From Natrinema marinum (GTDB lineage Archaea > Halobacteriota > Halobacteria > Halobacteriales > Natrialbaceae): a stretch of 64,000 bases of DNA. Positions 9,249 through 17,330 of the stretch are shown here, in pieces. Below the pieces are notes generated by a model. The model had not been told where the DNA came from, ran no database searches, and worked only from the letters and a program-made list of their open reading frames with translations. A program made the translations under genes and the position numbers. The stretch covers positions 868,001 through 932,000 of the forward strand of contig NZ_CP100763.1 in assembly GCF_024296685.1 (NCBI RefSeq), given 5' to 3'. Each line of letters opens with the position of its first letter. Within the stretch, counting starts at the first letter, position 1.

Positions 9249-9459
9249 CGGACCGGTCCGTCGCTCCCGTCGCTGCGCTGTCGTCGGGGTCGTAACAGTG
9301 GGCCATGACGGTGTCTTGGTCTATTCAATTTTCGTCCGCAGTTTCGGAATCATCGCGGATCGAACGGTACTGACTCTCCTACTAATGCGACGAATGTGGG
9401 CCTATTACAATTATAGTAAAGCGTTATAACTCTATAGTCCAATCTACAACCACGAATCA

Positions 9460-10680
9460 ATGACGAACTTCGTAAAGGACCTACAATCGGTGATTATGTC
9501 GTCCCCTTCTGCGATAGCGCTCGACTGTGACGATCCACTGACGTACTCGCGGCTCTGGTCCGCGACGGACTCGTTTGCGGGCGGCCTGACGGATCGGGAT
9601 ATCACGGCCGGTGACAGGGTCGCGATTCACGTGGCTGCGCCGCGTCCGTTTCTCATTGCGGCGTACGGGACGCTTCGAGCGGGTTGCGTTCCCGTTACGC
9701 TGCCCGCCGGCTACCGGAACGGGGATGTCAGAACCGTCCTGAACGAAACCGACGCGAAGGCGCTCGTAACGGACTCGAGTCCGGTCATGCCGTTGCTCAC
9801 CAGTAGCAAGGCGTTGCGCGTCGCGATCACCGTCGGTACCGACACGAGGATGGGCGCAGCGTTCTCGTCGTTTCTCGAGAACGATGGCTTGAACGGGTCG
9901 AACGCGCGGACTGGAACCAACGTCGTGCGGCGGTCCGACGACGCGGCGGGACTGATCGCGTACCTCGACCGGGCCGGAACCGGGCCGCTCGGTGTCGTTC
10001 ACACGCACGCCTCGCTCCGCGCGGCTGCGACGGTTGGAAGGTCGCTTCCCGTGGACGACGGGCTCGAGACCCATCTCGGCGCCGTGCCGCTTTCGGACCC
10101 GATCGCGTTCACGTACGGTGCGAACGCGACGCTCGCCGACGGTGGCCGGTACGTCCCGGCCGTGAGTTCGGACCCGGAAACGGTCCGGTCTCTGCTCGTG
10201 ACGACCGACGTCGATCGCGCGTTCGTCACGCCCGAGCTGTACCGGCCCCTTCGAGAGCGCGAGTCGTCGATCGACGATCGGTGTCTCCGCGTCGTGACAC
10301 CGCTGCCGGACGCAGGCGGTGGCCGAGCTGATCCCAGCGGCGACGCTGTCCGCCTCTTTGGCCGCCCTGAAACGGGCCTCTCGCATGCTACCTCTCCTTC
10401 CGATGACGAGACCGGCGAGTTCGGACGACCCCTTTCAGACGTGCGAACGCGGCCCTTCGAGGGACCCGACGGCGACGAACTCGCAGTCGCGGGGCCGACC
10501 GTTATGGACGGCTACTTCGATCGCCCGGAGCTGACCGACGAACGGACCGCGACAGTCGACGGGGTGCGGTGGGTCAAAACCGGAATTCCGGCTCGAGCAG
10601 GGACCGACGCGGGTGCCATCGAGACTGCCGGGGAGTCGCTTCGAGCTCCCCGATGCAGTGACCGGGTTCCGACGCGATAG
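9460..10680 (+). CDS. Degenerate, C-terminally short adenylate-forming (AMP-binding) enzyme
   Basis: A 406-residue protein resembling the N-terminal domain of acyl-CoA synthetases and related adenylating enzymes. Family traits: GDRVAIHVAAPRPFLIAAYG and the following GCVPVTLPAGY segment, TVMDGYFDRPELT and WVKTG near the end. The ATP-binding loop, normally rich in Ser/Thr/Gly followed by PKG, is altered to AYLDRAGTGPLGVVHTH at 167-183, with no lysine. The chain stops about 35 residues after the KTG motif, so the mobile C-terminal domain with the catalytic lysine is missing. Catalysis is therefore doubtful; it may be a decaying gene or a protein repurposed for binding. An AT-rich segment with ATTATAGTAAAG (about 9410) may be its promoter. 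Confidence 0.7.
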   Translation: MTNFVKDLQSVIMSSPSAIALDCDDPLTYSRLWSATDSFAGGLTDRDITAGDRVAIHVAAPRPFLIAAYGTLRAGCVPVTLPAGYRNGDVRTVLNETDAKALVTDSSPVMPLLTSSKALRVAITVGTDTRMGAAFSSFLENDGLNGSNARTGTNVVRRSDDAAGLIAYLDRAGTGPLGVVHTHASLRAAATVGRSLPVDDGLETHLGAVPLSDPIAFTYGANATLADGGRYVPAVSSDPETVRSLLVTTDVDRAFVTPELYRPLRERESSIDDRCLRVVTPLPDAGGGRADPSGDAVRLFGRPETGLSHATSPSDDETGEFGRPLSDVRTRPFEGPDGDELAVAGPTVMDGYFDRPELTDERTATVDGVRWVKTGIPARAGTDAGAIETAGESLRAPRCSDRVPTR

Positions 10681-10730
10681 CGGTTCGCCGGAACCGCGAC
10701 GCCTTTTTGCTTCGCTTCCTGAAACCGGGT

Positions 10731-11924
10731 ATGCACAACGTCGACGCCGCCGGCCTGGGGATCGGGGACGACCACCCGCCCCGGATCATGGGCGTGTTGA
10801 ACGTCAGCGAGGAGTCGCCGTACGATCCCAGCGTCTACGACGACCCCGGCGAGGCGGCCCGGTACGTCGACGAGGAGCTAATCGGCGAGGGGGCCGACAT
10901 CGTCGACGTGGGCCTCGAGTCGGCTAACAAGCGCTTCGACGTGCTCTCGGCCGAGGAGGAACTCGAGCGACTACATATCGCGCTCGAAACCATCGAGAGC
11001 GTCTCCGGCGACGCGGTCTTCTCGATCGAGACGCGCTACGCCGCGGTGGCCGACGAGGCACTTTCACAGGGGTTCGACATGGTCAACGACATCTGTGGCT
11101 TTGCCGACCCCGCGATGCCGACCGTCTGCGAGGACCACGACGCCGCGGTCGCGAAGATGGCGAGCCCGCCGGATCTGGAGCGACCGGGGGCCATCGAGGA
11201 AACCGACTGGACGAGCCGGAAGTCGGCGGAATGGGCCGCGAACGCGGACTACGTCGATGGGGTCTACGAGGCGTTGAAGCAGAACGGGCTGACCGACAAG
11301 ACGATCCTCGACCCGGCCTTCGGCGGCTGGAGCGAGGCCCAGACGCTCGAGGACGACCGCGAGACGTTCCGCCGGCTCCGTGAGTTCCGCGCGCTGGGCC
11401 GGCCGGTGCTGGTCTCGATCAACCGGAAGAACTTCCTCGGCGAGATCGCGGACCGCGAGACCGACGAGCGACTGCCGGTCAGCCTCGCCGCGACGTCGAT
11501 GGCCGTCGAGCGCGGCGCACACGTGATCCGGACCCACGACGTGGCCGAGACGCGCGACGCGGCCCTGATCGGGTCGGCCTTTACCGAACGCTCGAGTGCC
11601 GCCACGGACGGCGTGTCGATCTCGCAACTCGACGTTCACTCGAGCCGGGAGTTCCGGTCCCACCTTCGGGAGCGCGGCGTCGATCCGTCGTTCGCCGACG
11701 ACTGGCAGGCCCAGCTTATCGAACTCGAGGGGGTTGACGCCGACGCGGGCGAACGGCTGGCGTCGCTCGCGGCCGAGCACGGCGCGGTCGTCCAGTCCGG
11801 CTCCGACAGCCGGCTCCTGTTGATGGGTTCGACGACGGCCGTTTCTGCTTTTGCAGGCCGTTTGTCCGACGAAAACGACACTTTTGGTCCTCTCGGCGAG
11901 AAGCTGTCAGGGGTACTGCGTTAA
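10731..11924 (+). CDS. folP: Dihydropteroate synthase family protein
   Basis: Pterin-binding TIM barrel of 397 residues. Dihydropteroate synthase joins a hydroxymethyl-pterin diphosphate to an aryl amine in folate-type cofactor synthesis. Seen: the first signature as MGVLNVSEESP at 20-30 (GVLNxxxxS), a degenerate second signature IVDVGLESANKR, DMVNDICGF, and the end-of-barrel motif GAHVIRTHDVAETRDA. The last 130 residues form a separate acidic domain not found in bacterial FolP. The ATG at 10731 has a CCTTTTTGC box about 27 bases upstream; an in-frame start 8 codons earlier is less likely. mptE downstream supplies the pterin diphosphate, which supports a pterin role. The second signature differs enough that the exact substrate is uncertain. 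Confidence 0.85.
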   Translation: MHNVDAAGLGIGDDHPPRIMGVLNVSEESPYDPSVYDDPGEAARYVDEELIGEGADIVDVGLESANKRFDVLSAEEELERLHIALETIESVSGDAVFSIETRYAAVADEALSQGFDMVNDICGFADPAMPTVCEDHDAAVAKMASPPDLERPGAIEETDWTSRKSAEWAANADYVDGVYEALKQNGLTDKTILDPAFGGWSEAQTLEDDRETFRRLREFRALGRPVLVSINRKNFLGEIADRETDERLPVSLAATSMAVERGAHVIRTHDVAETRDAALIGSAFTERSSAATDGVSISQLDVHSSREFRSHLRERGVDPSFADDWQAQLIELEGVDADAGERLASLAAEHGAVVQSGSDSRLLLMGSTTAVSAFAGRLSDENDTFGPLGEKLSGVLR

Positions 11925-11931
11925 GAGAAAG

Positions 11932-12030
11932 CTTATGCCGGATGCTTAGAAAAGGGGGAGTGGACGCCGGGCGGCCTCCCGGGTAGGGGTACTTTGGAGG
12001 CGACCCCCGGCCCACAACACGGAATTATTG
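11932..12030 (+). ncRNA. Candidate structured RNA between folP and mptE
   Basis: The transcript-sense sequence folds by eye into one long hairpin. GTGG (about 11959) pairs with CCAC (about 12014), then after a two-base bulge GCCGGG pairs with CCCGGC, and GCCTCC pairs with GGAGGC around a 17-base loop. An ACA trinucleotide follows the stem directly. A TATA-like GCTTATGCC at about 11932 lies at a suitable distance upstream. It could be a small RNA, a leader element of mptE, or a folP 3' end signal. No known RNA family was recognised. Confidence 0.35.
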
Positions 12031-12187
12031 TGACACTACGTCGCCCAGTGGCGACTCGGCGCTGTGTCGCTCCGTCGGTCTCGGCCGTCCGCTCGAGTCG
12101 CCGGTAGAAGGCCGGTCGCCCGCCGCGAGACGACGGCCGAATCCGAGACCGAAGGCACAAGCGGATCGCACGCCGAGTACGGCTTAC

Positions 12188-12889
12188 ATGGAGTTCGACG
12201 AGTGGGAGCCCGTCTACGAAGCGATCCTGCGCGACTTCGGCTACGACCGCGCCGGCGACGAGCGGGGACGCGACCTTCTGGCGTCGTTCCTCGAGTCGTC
12301 GTTCGACTCCGCCGATCTCACGGCCGTCCCCGACGCGACCGTCGCCGTGGCGGGTGCCGGCCCGTCGCTCGAGCGCGAACGGGACCTCGAGCGAGCGCGT
12401 GAGGCCGACGCCGTCGTCGCCGCGTCGACCGCGGTCGATACCCTCGCGGCACACCGTATCGAGGTCGACTGCATGGTGACGGACCTCGATAAGAACCCCG
12501 AAACCGTCACACGGCTCACCGAATCCGGGGTTCCGGTCGCGGTCCACGCCCACGGCGACAACCTCGAGGCGATCCGCGCGGTCGTCCCGAACTGCGACCA
12601 CCGGTACGTCCTGCCGACGACCCAGGCCGAGCCGACGGCCGCGGTCCGGAATTTCGGTGGCTTCACCGACGGCGATCGTGCGGCGTTCCTCGCCGACCAC
12701 CTCGGCGCAGCCCGCCTCGCGTTCGTGGGCTGGGACGTCGACGATCCGTCGGTCGATCCGACGAAAGCCCGCAAACTCGAGTGGGCCGAACGGCTCCTCT
12801 ACTGGCTCGAGTCGCGCCGCGGCGAGCGCTTCGCCGTGCTCGACGGCCGGCGGGATGCGATCGAGACCGGGGCGCTCCCGCTCGAGTAG
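12188..12889 (+). CDS. mptE: 6-hydroxymethyl-7,8-dihydropterin pyrophosphokinase (archaeal MptE type)
   Basis: Archaeal MptE (DUF115 family) transfers pyrophosphate from ATP to 6-hydroxymethyl-dihydropterin and replaces bacterial FolK. The 233-residue protein shows the family pattern: VAVAGAGPSLERE (phosphate-binding turn after the first strand), VVAASTAVDTLAAHRI, the acidic VDCMVTDLDKNPE motif expected to hold Mg2+-nucleotide, VAVHAHGDN, and VGWDVDD near the end. It follows folP on the same strand after 263 bases; the pair gives two consecutive steps of pterin cofactor synthesis. No convincing TATA box was seen close to the ATG, so it may be read from the upstream element or from folP. Confidence 0.9.
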   Translation: MEFDEWEPVYEAILRDFGYDRAGDERGRDLLASFLESSFDSADLTAVPDATVAVAGAGPSLERERDLERAREADAVVAASTAVDTLAAHRIEVDCMVTDLDKNPETVTRLTESGVPVAVHAHGDNLEAIRAVVPNCDHRYVLPTTQAEPTAAVRNFGGFTDGDRAAFLADHLGAARLAFVGWDVDDPSVDPTKARKLEWAERLLYWLESRRGERFAVLDGRRDAIETGALPLE

Positions 12890-12952
12890 CGACCTCGCGG
12901 AACGACCCCGGCGCCGCTGCGCGTGCTCTCTGGGCCGCTTCGCTCGTTCGAC

Positions 12953-13141
12953 TCAGCGGAGCCGGTACTCGACGATGTCGCTGCCGCCGCAGGCGGGACA
13001 GATCGACACCGACTCGAGGGTCGTGCCACAGCGTCGGCACTCCTCGATGACGGTTCGATCGTCGGTCCGGCTCAAGACCGCCGAGAGCGCTTTTCGCATC
13101 GTCGAGCGCGCTGTACCGTCCGACTGCTGCTGACCCCTCAT
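12953..13141 (-). CDS. Small double-CxxC zinc-ribbon protein
   Basis: Protein of 62 residues: a basic helical N-terminal half, then two cysteine pairs, ECRRCGTTL and ICPACGG, spaced as in a rubredoxin-like zinc ribbon, ending DIVEYRLR. Small proteins of this pattern are common in haloarchaea and of unknown function. The frame stays open for 92 more codons upstream, but that part has the Arg/Ser/Thr composition of a shadow frame, so the ATG at 13141 is chosen. Convergent with mptE. Confidence 0.7.
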   Translation of the reverse strand: MRGQQQSDGTARSTMRKALSAVLSRTDDRTVIEECRRCGTTLESVSICPACGGSDIVEYRLR

Positions 13142-13449
13142 GGACGCTCGAACGGCGATACCGGTGTTCGTTATTGTCTCGTTATACGAACCATCAAGAG
13201 AGCCGACGGATTTGGGCCGTGGTAACCGATTCCTAGAACGTCCGTTGCGTCCGGCGTTTCTCCCGTGTGGGGCACGCAGCCGGCCGGTCCGCACCGAATC
13301 GGGCGTCGTCGACGCCGTCGACCGGGCTGTTGCGATCGAGGCCCGTCGTGAAAGCGGTCCGTTGCGTCCGGCGGCACGTCCGGTCGGGGCGCGACTCACT
13401 CGTCGAACTCGAACCAACAGTTAAGACGACCAGATCACCAGAGTAGGAC
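13142..13449. other. Gene-free interval with a 17-base direct repeat
   Basis: No credible gene. GTCCGTTGCGTCCGGCG occurs twice, at 13240-13256 and 13357-13373. The left end should hold the promoter of the minus-strand zinc-ribbon gene; the right end that of the membrane protein at 13450. Nothing else recognisable. Confidence 0.6.
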
Positions 13450-13890
13450 GTGGACCAACGGATCATCGTCACGACGCCGTTTCTCGTCTATCTGGCTCTC
13501 TGCGGGCTGTTCGGGCTCGCCCAGTCGACAGTGAACGCGCCGCTGACACAGGGCCAGCCGGCGTTTCTCGCTGTCGTCGGCCTGCTCGGCCCGCTGGTCG
13601 GGATCGGCCTGATCTGGGCGCGAAACTACGGCTACGGCTCTCCGGTGTTGGTCTCGACGATGCTCACGACCGCCTGGTTCGTCACGTACTTCTTTTTCGT
13701 CCACGATAATCCTGGGAACGTCTTCGCCGTGTCCGGCGACGGCGCGGCCGCGTACCTGACCGCGACGGTCGGCCTGATCGCGTGCTCGCTGTTGACCGCC
13801 GCCGGCGGCTGTTGGCTGTGGTACCGCGAGAGTCCAGGCTTTCGATCGGCGATCGAACGGCTCGTGGGGCCGTCGGACGCGAACCAGTGA
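13450..13890 (+). CDS. Small integral membrane protein, function unknown
   Basis: Protein of 146 residues with four predicted membrane helices (about 8-25, 40-57, 65-84, 100-122) and a short charged C terminus. The start is GTG at 13450 (MDQRIIV). No residues suggesting an enzyme or a known carrier. Possibly monocistronic. Confidence 0.75.
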   Translation: MDQRIIVTTPFLVYLALCGLFGLAQSTVNAPLTQGQPAFLAVVGLLGPLVGIGLIWARNYGYGSPVLVSTMLTTAWFVTYFFFVHDNPGNVFAVSGDGAAAYLTATVGLIACSLLTAAGGCWLWYRESPGFRSAIERLVGPSDANQ

Positions 13891-13956
13891 GATCGGTTCC
13901 CGATACTCGACTCGAGTTGGGCGAGCCCGTCGGAACGGAGACGACCGATCCGGGCG

Positions 13957-15114
13957 TCAGAAGAGCGCGTCGAGTTCGTCGCCGGTGTCCATCAGCGAGG
14001 AAAACTCCTCCTCGGCGCTGGCCTGTACCTCCGCGGTCGTCTCCTGAGCCTCGATGGCGACCTGCTGGAGCTGGTCGATTCGCGGCACGTCCGTCACGCC
14101 CGAGAGCAGGACGATCATCCCGACCTCGTCGCGGTCCGGAATCGGGTAATCGCCGCCGCGGATCTCCATGCTGCCGGTCTCGTCCTCGAGCCACTGGCGA
14201 CCGTGTTCGATGCCCTTGCGGCTGAGGTGTTTCGGCGGGCCGGTGGCGACGACGAGCCCGCGGTCGGCGCTGCCGACATCACAGGGGAGGGTGAGCCGGC
14301 CGAGGGTTCCCTTGCGGATGAGACTGGTCATTCGGTTGGTGGCGGCGCCCTCGTCGAAGTCGTCGCCGCCGGTCAGCGAGGAGAGGAACCCGTCGTCGGT
14401 GTCGACCGTCTCGCTGGCGTAGCCGACCGTCGAGATGCCGTTCGAGAGGGTGTTGATGATCTCCGAGGAGTCGACGACGCTCTCGGCGACGTGGTCACCC
14501 TGTCTGACCTCGCCGGCGGCGAACAGGAGGCCGAACCGTTCGACGATCTCCCGGTTGATTCGGTCGTACCCCATCTCGACGGATTCGCCGGCGCTGCGCC
14601 AGGCGTCGTTGTCGAAGACGAGCAGGTTGTCGACTTCGTCCACGAACGTCTGGAACGATCGCGCCGCGTTGAGCGTGTAGATGCCGCCCTCGTCCGTGCC
14701 GGGGAGGATGCCCAGTCCGTAGACGGGCTGCGTGTAGATCCGCTTCAAGTGTTTCGCGAGAACGGGCGCGCCGCCGGAGCCGGTTCCGCCGCCCATCCCC
14801 GCGACGACCAGGAACGCATCGAGCTCGTGAACCGGCACCCGGTCGATTGCGTGTTGGATCTCGTCGATATCCTCTTCGGCGACCTCTGCGCCGAGTTCGT
14901 TGTCCGCACCGACGCCGTGACCCTTCACGCGGGCCTGTCCGATGAGGACGCGGTTCTCCCGCGGTACGTGCTCGAGTCCCTTGAGATCCGTCGTCGCCGA
15001 GTTGACCGCAATCGCCGCCTCGACGAAGCCGCCGTCGATCCGATCGTCGAACGCCAGGAACTCGTCGACTACCTTCCCACCTGCCTGACCGAAGCCGATA
15101 AGTGCGAGTTTCAT
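13957..15114 (-). CDS. cetZ: Tubulin-like GTPase CetZ
   Basis: CetZ proteins are the archaeal tubulin/FtsZ-superfamily branch; CetZ1 controls cell shape, rod formation and motility in Haloferax. This 385-residue protein opens MKLALIGFGQAGGKVVD (T1 nucleotide loop, 7-17) and has the tubulin signature GMGGGTGSGG at 106-115 (T4 loop). VYGLGILPGTDEGG, DNLLVFDND and the NREIVERFG helix follow in the expected order. The C terminus ends in an acidic tail like other CetZ proteins. It is not FtsZ: the opening motif and tail are of the CetZ type. Divergent from the photolyase across a 300-base spacer. Confidence 0.93.
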   Translation of the reverse strand: MKLALIGFGQAGGKVVDEFLAFDDRIDGGFVEAAIAVNSATTDLKGLEHVPRENRVLIGQARVKGHGVGADNELGAEVAEEDIDEIQHAIDRVPVHELDAFLVVAGMGGGTGSGGAPVLAKHLKRIYTQPVYGLGILPGTDEGGIYTLNAARSFQTFVDEVDNLLVFDNDAWRSAGESVEMGYDRINREIVERFGLLFAAGEVRQGDHVAESVVDSSEIINTLSNGISTVGYASETVDTDDGFLSSLTGGDDFDEGAATNRMTSLIRKGTLGRLTLPCDVGSADRGLVVATGPPKHLSRKGIEHGRQWLEDETGSMEIRGGDYPIPDRDEVGMIVLLSGVTDVPRIDQLQQVAIEAQETTAEVQASAEEEFSSLMDTGDELDALF

Positions 15115-15414
15115 TGCTATCTCTCGTGGCCGTCCCCCGGCGACCGGGCCCGATCACCGTGGACCGGGCGGATCGACCGGGTTACGAACGGATTCCACGC
15201 CCGAACGGTCTCGATGTGAAAACATTGTTATGCTCGTCATATACGGGAACCGACGACAGTCACGCTCTACTTACTGTCTTCTACTCGTGACTTTCACGCT
15301 GCGAAAGTGTTCGGCCGGACGGTCCGAGATCGAACCGCCTCCATCCGCCGATTCGCGTCCCGCGCCGGTCGCCGATAACCCCATGCTTTCGGTCTTCGAG
15401 CCCGCATCTAGACC
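15115..15414. promoter_or_regulatory. Divergent promoter spacer cetZ/photolyase with a palindrome
   Basis: 300 bases without a gene. A perfect inverted repeat ACTTTC-N7-GAAAGT lies at 15290-15308, next to AT-richer DNA (15215-15245) that could hold the cetZ promoter. The palindrome could be a regulator site serving one or both genes; not verified. Confidence 0.45.
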
Positions 15415-16824
15415 GTGATCGTTCACTGGCACCGCCGGGACCTCCGGACGAGCGACAACCGCGGCCTCGCCCGCGCCGCGGCGTCCGACGACCCCGTCGT
15501 CCCGCTGTTCGTCCTCGACCCGACCGTCCTCGAGCACGCCTCGCCGGTCAGGGTCGCGTGTCTGCTCGAGGCGCTCTCCGACCTCCGGGCGCGGTATCGG
15601 GACCTGGGGAGCGACCTCGTGCTCGCCGAGGGCGAAGCGAGCGGGGCGGTCCCCGAGGTCGCGGCGGCCTACGACGCCGACCGAGTCGTCTGGAGCGAAG
15701 ACTACAGCGGTCTCGCACAGGACCGCGACCGGGCAGTTCGCGCGGCGCTCGAGGACGACGGCGTCGCGGCCGAGTCGGTCCACGACGCGATCCACCACGA
15801 ACCGGGGTCGATCACGCCGAACCAGGGCGACCACTACTCGGTGTTCTCTTACTTCTGGAAGAAGTGGCGCGACCGCGAGAAGCGAACGCCGGCCGACGAA
15901 CCCGACGGCGACGAGCTCGCAGACGTGACGGGCGAGTCGCTCCCGTCGCTCGCGGACCTCGGGTTCGACGAGCCCGAACCCACGCCCCCGACGGTGACGA
16001 CGGCGGCGGCTCGAGACCGTCTCGAGGCGTTTTGTTCGGGCCCGATCTACCGCTACGCCGAGGAGCGCGACTACCCCGCGACCGACGGGACCTCGCGGCT
16101 CTCGCCGCACCTCAAGTGGGGGACGATCGGGCCGCGCGAGTTATACGCGGCGACCGAGCGGGCGGCCGAGCAGGCGGAGAGTGACGCGGACCGCGAGAGC
16201 GTGCGGGCATTTCAGCGCCAACTCGCCTGGCGCGAGTTCTACGCGCACGTCCTCGCGTTCAATCCCGAGACGGTCACCCAGAACTTCAGCGGCTACGCCG
16301 AGCCGATCGAATGGCGCGACGAACAAGACGCCCTCGAGGCCTGGCAGGCCGGCGAGACGGGATACCCGATCGTCGACGCGGGGATGCGCCAGCTCCGCGC
16401 GGAGGGATGGATGCACAACCGGGTGCGGATGCTCGTCGCCTCCTTCCTCACGAAAGACCTGCTGCTCGACTGGCGTGAGGGGTACGCCTGGTTCCGGCGG
16501 ATGCTCGCGGATCACGATACGGCAAACGATGTCGGCGGCTGGCAGTGGGCCGCCTCGACGGGCACCGACGCCCAGCCGTACTTTCGGGTGTTCAACCCGA
16601 TGAAACAGGGCCGCGAGTACGATCCGGACGCCGAGTACATCCGCGAGTACGTCCCCGAACTCGCCGACGCCACGGCCGACGAGATCCACGGCTGGCACGA
16701 CCTCGAGGCGGCGGCTCGAGACCGGATCGCACCCGCGTACCCGGCCCCGATCGTCGATCACGCCGAACGGCGAGAGCGGGCGATCGAGACGTTCGAACGG
16801 GCACGCGGTGAGTCGTCGGAGTGA
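15415..16824 (+). CDS. phr2: Deoxyribodipyrimidine photolyase
   Basis: Light-driven repair enzyme that splits UV-induced cyclobutane pyrimidine dimers using reduced FAD. The 469-residue protein begins MIVHWHRRDLRTSDNRGL (photolyase N-terminal alpha/beta domain, antenna site). Its C-terminal FAD domain has the sequence hallmarks WREFYAHVL, GYPIVDAGMRQLRAEGWMHN, NRVRMLVASFLTKDLL, DHDTANDVGGWQWAASTGTD and YFRVFNP. All motifs of class I CPD photolyases are present in order, which argues against an inactive cryptochrome. The start is GTG at 15415. A UV-repair gene of this type is widespread in haloarchaea living in sunlit brine. Confidence 0.95.
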   Translation: MIVHWHRRDLRTSDNRGLARAAASDDPVVPLFVLDPTVLEHASPVRVACLLEALSDLRARYRDLGSDLVLAEGEASGAVPEVAAAYDADRVVWSEDYSGLAQDRDRAVRAALEDDGVAAESVHDAIHHEPGSITPNQGDHYSVFSYFWKKWRDREKRTPADEPDGDELADVTGESLPSLADLGFDEPEPTPPTVTTAAARDRLEAFCSGPIYRYAEERDYPATDGTSRLSPHLKWGTIGPRELYAATERAAEQAESDADRESVRAFQRQLAWREFYAHVLAFNPETVTQNFSGYAEPIEWRDEQDALEAWQAGETGYPIVDAGMRQLRAEGWMHNRVRMLVASFLTKDLLLDWREGYAWFRRMLADHDTANDVGGWQWAASTGTDAQPYFRVFNPMKQGREYDPDAEYIREYVPELADATADEIHGWHDLEAAARDRIAPAYPAPIVDHAERRERAIETFERARGESSE

Positions 16825-17003
16825 GTCGCGGGAGCCGTCTACTGCGGTCCGGACCGAGCGAACGGTCTCGGAGACGGTGCTGAACGACAGCCGGCTCGAA
16901 TCAGAATCCGCGGTTATCTACCGATCGGGCGCGAATTACGCCCGTTCATCAGGTTTCTATAGTTGCCATCACCCTTATCTACCGGACTCTCCAACGTCCT
17001 AGT

Positions 17004-17318
17004 ATGTCCGCTCCGGACAAACTGTCGTCGCCCGATGGCGAGGTACCGCCTACCCAAGCCATCATCGAGACGATCGCCACACACGAGGGCGTCGACGCTA
17101 CCGAGGTCGAGCCCCCGGCGTACGACCCGCTGTTTACCGTCGTCAACCCGGAGGCGCTCGACGAACTGTTCCAGACCACCGCCGGCACGACCAGCACCGC
17201 GGTGGTACGCCTCGAGTACGAGGGGTACGAGGTCGTCGTCCGGCAGGGCGGCGACGTGGTCGTCCGCGAGCGCTCTCGCGACGACTCCGTCGACGGCCCC
17301 GGACCGATCGAGGAGTAG
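17004..17318 (+). CDS. Single-domain HalOD1 protein
   Basis: Protein of 104 residues made almost entirely of one halobacterial output domain (HalOD1), a beta-rich module normally found at the C terminus of haloarchaeal response regulators. Pattern seen: helix IIETIATHEGVD, then PLFTVVNPEALDELF, then beta strands with VVRLEYEGYEVVV. No receiver domain or DNA-binding motif is fused, so it may act as a partner or regulator of other HalOD1 proteins. A CTTATCTA box lies about 26 bases before the ATG. A second such protein lies at 59152-59460. Confidence 0.85.
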   Translation: MSAPDKLSSPDGEVPPTQAIIETIATHEGVDATEVEPPAYDPLFTVVNPEALDELFQTTAGTTSTAVVRLEYEGYEVVVRQGGDVVVRERSRDDSVDGPGPIEE

Positions 17319-17330
17319 CCGCGTCTGGGC

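Noticed and set aside
14203-15219. 338-codon plus-strand frame opposite cetZ
   Set aside because: CetZ shows complete GTPase signatures on the other strand; this frame has no structure.
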